NCBI RefSeq assembly: GCF_040958095.1
Contig: NC_091214.1
Location: 10,201,371-10,265,370, forward strand
DNA length: 64,000 nt
Direction of reading: 5' to 3'
Source: Procambarus clarkii
Lineage: Eukaryota; Arthropoda; Malacostraca; Decapoda; Cambaridae
The notes below the pieces were generated by a model. It searched no databases, was not told the DNA's origin, and saw only the letters and a program-made list of their open reading frames with translations. The translations under genes were made by a program, and so were the position numbers. Below are positions 57,559 through 64,000 of this stretch, in pieces. Each line of letters begins with the position of its first letter. Position 1 is the stretch's first letter.

Positions 57559-58383
57559 ATGCAGTCATCCGAGGAGAAAACCTTCCCACAAACTGCACCT
57601 ATCATAAAGAAGATGAAGACTCACCAGTGTCCAGAGTGTGGGAAGGTATTTACTCATATTGGAAATATGAAGCGTCACATGTTAGTGCATTCGGGTGAAA
57701 AACCTCATAAGTGTCCAGAGTGTGGTAAGGTATTCACTCGTCTTGGAAATATGAAGACTCACATGTTAGTGCATTCGGGTGGAAAACCTCATAAGTGTCC
57801 AGAGTGTGGGAAGAGGTTCAGACACCTTGGAAGTTTGAAGACTCACATGTTAGTGCATTTGGGTGAAAAACCGCATAAGTGTCCAGAGTGTGGGAAGGTA
57901 TTTACTCATATTGGAAATATGAAGCGTCACATGTTAGTGCATTCGGGTGAAAAACCTCATAAGTGTCCAGAGTGTGGGAAGGTATTTACTCATATTGGAA
58001 GTATGAAGCATCACATGTTAGTGCATTTGGCTGAAAAACCTCATAAGTGTCCAGAGTGTGGGAAGGTATTTACTCATCTTGGAAATATGAAGCGTCACAT
58101 GTTAGTGCATTCGGGTGGAAAACCTCAAAAGTGTCCAGAGTGTGGGAAGAGGTTCAGACACCTTGGCAGTATGAAGACTCACATGATGATGCACAATGAT
58201 GAAAGACCTTTTGAGTGTGATGAGTGTGGCAAAAGGTTTAGAGCTCGTGGCTCTATAATAAGTCACATGTCAGTACATACAGAAGAAAGGCTTTTTGAGT
58301 GTGATAAATGTGGCAGATTATACAAGTCACGTAACGGTATAAAAGCACACATGTTAGTGCATTTGAATGATAAACCTTCATGA
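57559..58383 (+). CDS. C2H2 zinc-finger protein, nine fingers, single exon
   Basis: I chose ATG 57559 (MQSSEEKTFPQ); the frame is open slightly upstream without an ATG. After a ~20-residue lead come nine CX2CX12HX3H fingers joined by mostly canonical HSGEKPHK-type linkers. Fingers 1-7 are near-identical 84-bp tandem repeats (CPECGKVFTHIGNMKRHMLVH type); 8 and 9 are more diverged (CDECGKRF, CDKCGRLY). Predicted DNA-contact residues (-1,2,3,6) are low in diversity: HGNR, RGNT, HGST, HGNR, HGSH, HGNR, HGST and so on. No KRAB, BTB or ZAD domain is seen, so it is either a short fingers-only gene or part of a larger one. Likely a nuclear DNA-binding protein. Confidence 0.8.
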   Translation: MQSSEEKTFPQTAPIIKKMKTHQCPECGKVFTHIGNMKRHMLVHSGEKPHKCPECGKVFTRLGNMKTHMLVHSGGKPHKCPECGKRFRHLGSLKTHMLVHLGEKPHKCPECGKVFTHIGNMKRHMLVHSGEKPHKCPECGKVFTHIGSMKHHMLVHLAEKPHKCPECGKVFTHLGNMKRHMLVHSGGKPQKCPECGKRFRHLGSMKTHMMMHNDERPFECDECGKRFRARGSIISHMSVHTEERLFECDKCGRLYKSRNGIKAHMLVHLNDKPS

Positions 58384-58470
58384 GTGTCCAGAGTTTTGGA
58401 AGAGATTCAGTCATCTTTGTAATATGAAAACTCACAAGATGGTGCATTTGGGTGATTGGTTAAACATTTT
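58384..58470 (+). pseudogene. Decayed tenth zinc finger after the stop
   Basis: One base out of frame from the gene above lies a tenth finger unit: ECPEFWKRFSHLCNMKTHKM. Its second metal-binding cysteine is Phe. An extra T at about 58380 creates the TGA that ends the gene, so the array was once longer. Confidence 0.75.
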
Positions 58471-58513
58471 GAGTGTGAGAGATAAATCGGAAAATGTTTT
58501 AAGTGTAATGTAT

Positions 58514-58519
58514 AATAAA
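58514..58519 (+). terminator. Polyadenylation signal AATAAA
   Basis: AATAAA about 130 bases after the zinc-finger stop, on the same strand, at the distance expected for a short 3' UTR. Chance occurrence is possible in AT-rich DNA. Confidence 0.4.
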
Positions 58520-59227
58520 GCACATATTAGTTCATTAACTTATAATACCATTTTTACAATTTTAAAATTGTTGGAAATTGTTAACTTTATCAGGAAAATA
58601 TCTTGCACTCTCCATAGCTGCAACCAATTATTTCATTATATATTTTTATACTGTTTTAGCTTACCCAATTCCATATACTGTATTCAAAAACATGGTGTTG
58701 CTATTTCACTATAACTTGTTTCTCACTCTCCAACCCCTGCCCTATTTTCCTTTCTGTCGTCATGATCGTGTATCTACAACTGGTACCAATTGTCTTCTTT
58801 GATATCTGTGTACCTCATAGCTTCCGTTCCACTTTCTTCTCTGCCACAGAACAAACGTGGCAATATTTCACAGCCACAGTGCTGGCATTGGCAGTGCCAT
58901 CACTGCCACCACAGTTGAAGGCTTGAAAGGAAGCCAAAAGCACTCTAGTTGATTTGTTAACTTTTAACTGTGGTTTTATATATATACTATTGTACTATTT
59001 TTATGAAATATTAAAATTATTTTTTTATTTTGCTTAATGACTGAGATATATAAATCATTAACAAATATATATAGACTGGAATTTATTTCAACTAAACCTC
59101 TTCATTTATATTTGCATCAGATATTTTTAGTAGTCTGACCTATCCACAGTAGTTATAGTGATCTAACCCCTGTATTATTGTGTGCATTAAGATAGATACT
59201 GATAAAAGGCTAACCTTAGTTCAGTAG
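58520..59227. other. Stretch with nothing recognised
   Basis: AT-rich sequence downstream of the zinc-finger gene. One GC-richer patch (about 58840-58925) has no ORF of substance. No repeat recognised. Confidence 0.4.
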
Positions 59228-59715
59228 TCATATTAGCCTGACTGGCATTTATAATTTTCTTTGTTGGAAAAATATATTTTCTCTAGCCCAACGATATATA
59301 GTAATATATATTACTCAGCTGTTATATAATATTTGCCAGACTGAGATATTTATGTTATAGCAGTTATATTATCCTGACTGACAATTATATTATCTTAACC
59401 TGCAATAATATTATACTGATTAGCAATTATATTACGTATATCCTGACTGAGAATTGCATTAGCTTGACTGGCAATTATATTAACCTGACTCAATTAAATG
59501 AGTCTGACTGGCAATTATATTACCCCCTGACTAGCAGTTATATTATCTTAACTAGCAGTAATATTACCCTGACTGGCAATTATATTAGCCTGACACTGGC
59601 AGCTACATTAGCGTGCTGGTAAATATATTATCCTGACACAATTATATTTGAATACTGGCAATTATATTATCTTATCTGACAATAATATTAGCCTGACTCT
59701 GCCACTTGTATTAAC
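59228..59715 (+). repeat. Degenerate minisatellite, unit ~20-25 bp
   Basis: About twenty imperfect copies of a unit close to ctgactggcaattatatta, with variants such as ttaactagcagtaatatta and ctgacaattatattatc. Unit length varies, and the clearest copies are at 59450-59600. It is not coding. Confidence 0.75.
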
Positions 59716-60008
59716 CCATTTTATAAAGTGACATTTTTCATTTATAGTATACTACCATGACTAGAATTTAAATTTTTTTTTTAGTATTTCATTGAATATA
59801 GTTAGCCTAGGCTTAATTACTGCTAGTATTTACATCAGATGTCTATATTTGCATTATTCTCAATATCTTTGATTAATAAGTATTTCTAACTATAAATTAC
59901 AGTGTAATGATTATTAATTTGTAGATATGTCTAAATTTAATCATTGCATAATTAGTGTGTATGATTATTATAGGCCTGTTTTACCAGGTATAAGAGTAGC
60001 CTTTATGG
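59716..60008. other. AT-rich stretch, nothing recognised
   Basis: No ORF, repeat or motif that I can support. Confidence 0.4.
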
Positions 60009-60464
60009 CAGGGTGGCCGAACTTGCTTACTGTAAGAGCTGCAAATGATAAACCTAAGATGTTTGAGAGCTGCAGGAGAACCATTTGAGAGCCACAGCTT
60101 CCTTACTGAATAATGTCAACAGTGTCTGCTGGCTATTTATTGATGATTTTAACTCATTTCACTTATTTTTCCTAAAGTCTGATTTAGGTGGATAATCATA
60201 TGAAAAGTTTTTGTGATTGGGTTCATACTGGCGTTTCAAGTTCTTGGCTTTGTAATGACTGAATGGCACTTGGCAAACAAGACACAAAGATTTACCTCCT
60301 TTAACTGTGTATGCAAACTTTGTTCCACAAGTATCGGAACTTTTTATATAGTCGTGCATTTCTTGCCTTGGATTCGGGTAGAAACTAATAGAATATTCAC
60401 ATTGTCAAGAATTTTTTACTAGCCACATATTAAAGGTCAAAGAGCTACGGTTTTTGCCGCCCTG
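60009..60464 (-). mobile_element. hAT-type transposon remnant with BED-finger fragment
   Basis: The ends look like short inverted repeats: CAGGGTGGCCGAAC on the left, CAGGGCGGCAAAAAC as the reverse complement of the right. Inside, a minus-strand frame (60159-60359) reads GKSLCLVCQVPFSHYKAKN then LKRQYEPNH, the layout of the BED-like zinc finger at the start of hAT transposases of the GTF2IRD2/ZBED kind. One expected His is Gln. Only ~66 codons remain and no 8-bp target duplication was found (flanks ctttatgg and tggccaaa). Confidence 0.6.
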
Positions 60465-60691
60465 TGGCCAAACCACGGCTTGCAATTTGTCATCTAGGCA
60501 AACCAAAACACTATAGTTTGTTTTGATTGGCAGTTTAGGTTCGTGTTGTGTTGATGGATGTGAATGTGAAGTTATTATTTGCTTATTTGCAATCATTGGC
60601 CCATATTATTTATAGATATAATATGGTGTAATACTTGACTCTTACCTATTACCTTTTAATTATATTACAGTATATAGAACTGGACGATTGT

Positions 60692-60995
60692 TTCAACATA
60701 AAAAGTCGCTGTCCACTCTCAGTAATTAGAAATGTTATAGAACTTACTTGGCAATTATCTCAACATACAAAGTAACTGGTCACTCACAGTAACTATATGT
60801 TATAGAACTTGCAGGAAACACTGTGCGTGTTAGTGACCTTACAAGAATGTAAAAATACCAATCTTATGTAATCTCACCAACCCATTGTACTTGCTTGTGA
60901 ATAAATTATTATTAATATTATTAATTTACTTGACAATTATCTTAACATACAAGGTCACTGTCCACCTACAGTAACAATATCTTATAGAACTTAGT
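60692..60995 (+). repeat. Three degenerate direct repeats split by a LINE tail
   Basis: Units of about 65-75 bp at roughly 60692-60752, 60753-60812 and 60925-60990, each with caacataaaaagtcgctgtc-like, cagtaa and ttatagaactta elements. Between the second and third sits a ~105-bp LINE 3' tail (about 60823-60930: atgtaatctcaccaaccca, then gaataaattattattaat), a severely truncated insertion. Confidence 0.55.
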
Positions 60996-61110
60996 TAACT
61001 CCTGTTAATAACATACATTATTGGTAACAATGGGATAATTAAGTTGAGGCACTAATAGGGTCAGTTTGTTAGATCACACAGGGAGAGGAATTTATTGAGG
61101 TTATCCTCGT

Positions 61111-61200
61111 GTGATAATACAGTGTGGCGTCAGGACCAATAAAAGCTCTCAATTAACGTTGGCATTCTGCAAGGGTAGCATACTTGGTCCACTCGTTTTT

Positions 61201-61264
<64 letters not shown>

Positions 61265-61527
61265 ATATATATAATATATATATATATATATAATCCAAAT
61301 ACCTTCATATTTTCTCTTCATCACATGAAGAAACAATCTTCATATTTTCTCACACGCTAACCCACTTATTCTAAATGACACGGTGCATACTGAACAAAAT
61401 TAAGTCCATTAAATTAACTGTTAACAAACTTACCCTTAACATCGACAAGACGTTTTACAGACTGGTAAGAAGGTTTTCTGGTTTTTGTTTGGTAAGAAGT
61501 TCAACAATCAAATTAATCTTAAGACTA
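61111..61527 (+). pseudogene. LINE RT fragment, plus strand, split by (TA)n
   Basis: Reads KGSILGPLVFLIYI, a damaged VPQGSILGPLLFLIYIND motif, directly into a (TA)n run at 61203-61291, then resumes with LTVNKLTLNIDKTFY and FGKKFNNQINLK. The FADD region between is missing or destroyed. It ends at 61527 against a palindromic MITE. Confidence 0.72.
61203..61291. repeat. (TA)n microsatellite, ~89 bp
   Basis: Almost pure TA dinucleotides with two short interruptions; sits where the RT motif FLIYI would be encoded by ttatatat. Confidence 0.95.
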
Positions 61528-61528
61528 T

Positions 61529-61667
61529 GATGACCAAACCACACACCAGAAGATGAGACGACAACATCCCGGTTCATCCTGGACCATGATAATATCGATT
61601 TGATAATGGTCCAGGACGGACCGAAATGTCGTCATCTCCTCATCTAATGGCGTGTGATTTGGTCATC
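61529..61667. mobile_element. Palindromic MITE (139 bp)
   Basis: Left arm 61529-61588 (gatgaccaaaccacac...ctggaccat) and right arm 61608-61667 (atggtccagg...ttggtcatc) are imperfect reverse complements with a ~20-bp loop. Mismatches are scattered, so the arms have aged. It resembles a foldback element common in decapods (recall, not searched). Confidence 0.75.
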
Positions 61668-62072
61668 TTCCCATCATTTTTATGGATAATGTTAACATTG
61701 TCTATCTGAAGTTGAATCTGATTTGATAATTTACTACCAAATAAACTGTGGAATGTCTTTTCTATGTTTAGTGTAAGTTTATTGGTTGACATTCATGAGT
61801 GGACTTTAATTCACTGTTGACAATATTATTTAGTGTGTGTGGGTAGGGTGAGAATAGACAATGGTAGTATCGTCTGCAAATAGTATAGGTTTAAGAATGC
61901 TAGAAACATTTGGCACATCATTGATGTATATAAGAAATGTGAGAGGTTCCAAGATGCTGCCCTGTGGCACCCCTATGTTCAAGTGAGTAAAGTAAGGACG
62001 GTTATGCTATTGATGACCACATGTACATGTCTGTCACTGAGATAGGAATGTATAGAGTCCAGAGCAATATAG

Positions 62073-62130
62073 TCTACCTCTTAAGAGGTAGAACAGCTTG
62101 TTGACAGAGCCCAAGTGCTCTGTCAACAAG
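62073..62130. repeat. Two adjacent perfect hairpins at a deletion point
   Basis: A 20-bp perfect palindrome at 62073-62092 (tctacctcttaagaggtaga), followed by a 14-bp perfect stem at 62097-62110/62117-62130 (cttgttgacagagc) with a 6-base loop. They lie exactly where LINE-2b loses its central RT part. Confidence 0.8.
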
Positions 62131-62358
62131 AATTAGGACAGTTGCCTGTGAGATTTGTAGTAACATGTGTCTGGGTCTCTGGGATTTTTCTGGCAAGGTT
62201 TGTTCCAATTGATGAAAAAAAGCTATTAAATTCAGTTGCAATATCTAAGTCTGTTGCAGGTGTGTAACCATCATTGGAGAGTTTTATCTGCTTGTTATGT
62301 GATTGTTGTTTAGACTCTAGGATGTTAGAGATGGCTTTCCATGTACTTTTCATATTTC

Positions 62359-62520
62359 ACTACACAAAGAAATCACAATAGCGTGATGCATCAAATGAAC
62401 AAATCCACAAGGGCCGTGACGAGGCCCTTATCCATGTCGTTGCTCAGTCGATTAAAGCAGTGTCTGGGATGCTCTCAGATGTAGGTTCAATCCTCGTCAC
62501 GGCCCTTGTGGATTTTTTCA
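62359..62520 (+). mobile_element. tRNA-like SINE with perfect inverted arms
   Basis: 162-bp insertion flanked by a 12-bp perfect target duplication ttttcatatttc (62347-62358 and 62521-62532). Inside, 24-bp perfect inverted arms (62401-62424 and 62492-62515, aaatccacaagggccgtgac...) enclose a tRNA-like core: box-A-like tgctcagtcgattaaagc at 62441-62458 and box-B-like ggttcaatcc at 62484-62493. The long target duplication fits LINE-driven retrotransposition. It resembles a tRNA-derived repeat common in decapods (recall). Not a functional tRNA. Confidence 0.75.
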
Positions 62521-62675
62521 TTTTCATATTTCCTTTTGCTTCTTTAAATCTATTCTCATAAAAGGAAGCTTTGGCTCATCATATTATATTGATAAGCATT
62601 GATGAGTATCTCTTAACTTCTTTTGTAATTAAGCCAATTCTATGTTTTGTTTCATATTCGTGTTTCTTGTTAATT

Positions 62676-63490
62676 ATAAATAAATAAATAAATGTTTATT
62701 TAGGTAAGGTACATACATCAAGAGATTTTACAAAGTTTGTTGGGTTAATAGATAGAGCTAGTACATACAATGCCTAAAGCCATTATTACGCAAAGCGTTT
62801 CGGGCAGGAAAAACATTAATGACTAAAGCTTAAAACTAATGGGTAAAAAGAATAAAATGTGTTGAGAAAAAATAAAAATAGAGGTAAAAGAGGGGGGGGG
62901 AACATGGTTGAAAAAGCAGCACAAATACAATTACAAATTATTACAGAAAATTACATTCAAACAGCGTTATTTTGAAAAAAAAAAAAAAAAAAACATGGGT
63001 TGACAACAGAGGGGTAAGGTAGGTTACAGGGAATTTATTAGGTAGTGCTTCATTTTTATCTTAAACTGGTTGAGAGAGGTACTGTCTTTAACATGGTTGG
63101 GAAGATCATTCCACATTCTGGGTCCCTTGATTTGAAGAGCATTTCTAGTATGATTAAGTCGTACTCTAGGAATATCAAAACTGTATTTATTTCTGGTGTG
63201 GTGCTCATGGGTTCTGTTACAACCTTCAATGAATCTTTAGAGGTCAGGATTGGCATTACAGTTCAGCGTTTTATATATGTATAATACACATGCAATGACT
63301 TAATATCTAACATATTCAGAGATTTGAGTAGGGGTACCGAGTGATGTCTGGGGCTAGAGTTGGATATTGTCCTAATAGCAGCTTTGTGTTAAGTAATTAG
63401 AGGACGTAAATGATTTTGGGTAGTAGAACCCCAAGCACAAATGCCATAGTTGAGATATGGATAGATGAGGGAGTAATAGAGTGTCACCAG
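62676..63490 (-). mobile_element. LINE-1c: third LINE-1 copy, nested in LINE-2b
   Basis: The 3' end is taaataaat repeats at 62676-62700, then the 3' UTR, then the polyprotein C-terminus (from about 63020) up to VTLYYSLIYPYLNYGICAWG near 63480, with several frameshifts. 4-bp duplication AATT (62672-62675 and 63519-63522). Between its truncated 5' end and LINE-2b lies ~28 bp of filler (63491-63518) within a 26-bp palindrome. Confidence 0.8.
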
Positions 63491-63690
63491 TAATTTGCAA
63501 TCAATTGCAATTGATTGCAATTGCTTTAAGTATGCCACTTGTGAGCCAAAGGTTTTAATCTTTTGGCAGTTTATATCCAATATGAATTTATATCCTGTGT
63601 ATTGTTGAGTTCAGATTCCCAGTTTATATTGTGAGGTGCATTTATGAGATTTCCTATCGCTGGTTTCCTAATTATTGGGAATGCTAAATT

Positions 63691-63825
63691 AATTAAATTA
63701 CTAAAATTTAATTAAAATTTGTATGCCTCCCAACCAGTTTAAAAGAGAGAGTGTAATAACAAAATAAATTCATAAATAATTTTTATTTATTTAAAAGTAC
63801 ATACAAATTTCAAAATTCAAAATCA
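63691..63825. other. AT-rich stretch
   Basis: Short low-complexity stretch; a fragment cctcccaaccagtttaaaag near 63727 resembles the NQFK tail codons of the LINE-1 family but is too short to classify. Confidence 0.3.
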
Positions 63826-64000
63826 AATTTTTATTCAGGAAAAGTACATACATAGATGATGAGTTACAAACATAATGTTGGATTTATACATACAGCTAGT
63901 ACATACAGTAACTAAATCCACTAATACACATAGCATTTTGGGCAAACATGCAAGATGAGTTACAAACAGAATGGTGGATTTCTAGTTTATATACAGGCTA
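63826..64000 (-). mobile_element. LINE 3' UTR, cut by window edge
   Basis: Begins tttattcaggaaaagtacat and carries the ctagtacatac...ccactaatacacatagcatt core on the minus strand. It closely resembles the 3' UTR at 17300-17437. The rest of the element lies beyond 64000. Confidence 0.7.

Larger units (their letters stand above)
61668..63690 (-). mobile_element. LINE-2b: second LINE-2 copy, heavily interrupted
   Basis: Minus-strand pieces in order from 5': 63690-63523 (INAPHNINWESELNN, then KRLK...GILKAI), 62671-62533 (NKKHEYETKHRIGLIT), 62346-62131 (MKSTWKAISNILES, FFSSIGTNLARKI, NLTGNCPNS), 62070-61668 (RT part with VPQGSIL-like motif, [24 protein letters not shown], ending DGK). It is interrupted by LINE-1c, a SINE and a deletion marked by two hairpins. 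Most of the RT fingers and palm upstream of VPQG are gone. Confidence 0.8.

Noticed and set aside
62401..62515. Possible true tRNA gene
   Set aside because: Box A and B are present but the arms form a 24-bp inverted repeat, the body does not fold into a standard cloverleaf by eye, and 12-bp target duplications mark it as a SINE insertion.

Overview
This window looks like eukaryotic, repeat-dominated, AT-rich intergenic DNA from an arthropod, most likely a decapod crustacean such as a crayfish. The organism call is inferred from the repeat types and from familiar decapod repeat tails; it was not tested by database search. There is no operon structure, rRNA, CRISPR array or confident tRNA. Nearly all coding capacity is retrotransposon-derived. 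The only gene-like host ORF is an intronless C2H2 zinc-finger protein at 57559-58383.

Layout. 1-5520 is a minus-strand I/R1-type LINE (ORF1 with three CCHC knuckles; ORF2 with endonuclease, RT and the start of RNase H) cut by the window edge. 6419-13791 is a complete but decayed minus-strand Ty3/gypsy LTR retrotransposon with 4-bp target duplication and ~700-bp LTRs. Its pol order is protease-integrase-RT-RNase H, and its capsid region resembles a SCAN domain. Both are hallmarks of the Gmr1-like group. From 12520 onward its leader and 5' LTR, with about 7.8 kb of flanking DNA, belong to a tandem segmental array: unit A plus spacer X (12520-27066), B (27067-36124), C (36125-45563) and D (45564 onward), which runs into a 500-N gap at 55710-56209. 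Each unit carries the same mosaic: LTR, CR1-like LINE tail, foldback MITE, LINE 3' pieces, an inverted-repeat arm, and a CR1/L2-like LINE-1 nested inside LINE-2. Spacer X also holds the 5' end of a second LTR retrotransposon (LTR of ~2 kb with a tRNA-Lys-type primer-binding site) and a second LINE-1 copy (LINE-1b).

History read from the sequence. A ~14.5-kb segment was duplicated in tandem through a join of the gypsy leader to LINE-1b. In units B and C a 5,512-bp stretch was then lost by recombination between the co-oriented LINE-1 and LINE-1b. The hybrid LINEs at the ends of B and C switch parent type at two different points, so at least two separate exchanges are implied. Unit C alone carries a later 429-bp LINE insertion.

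Right of the gap lie a LINE ORF1, the zinc-finger gene, a degenerate minisatellite, a hAT remnant, a (TA)n run grown inside an RT fragment, a palindromic MITE between two oppositely oriented LINE fragments, and a second LINE-2 copy. That copy holds a tRNA-like SINE and a third LINE-1 copy. The LINE 3' ends share a core that can form a small hairpin, which may be a common recognition signal for retrotransposition.
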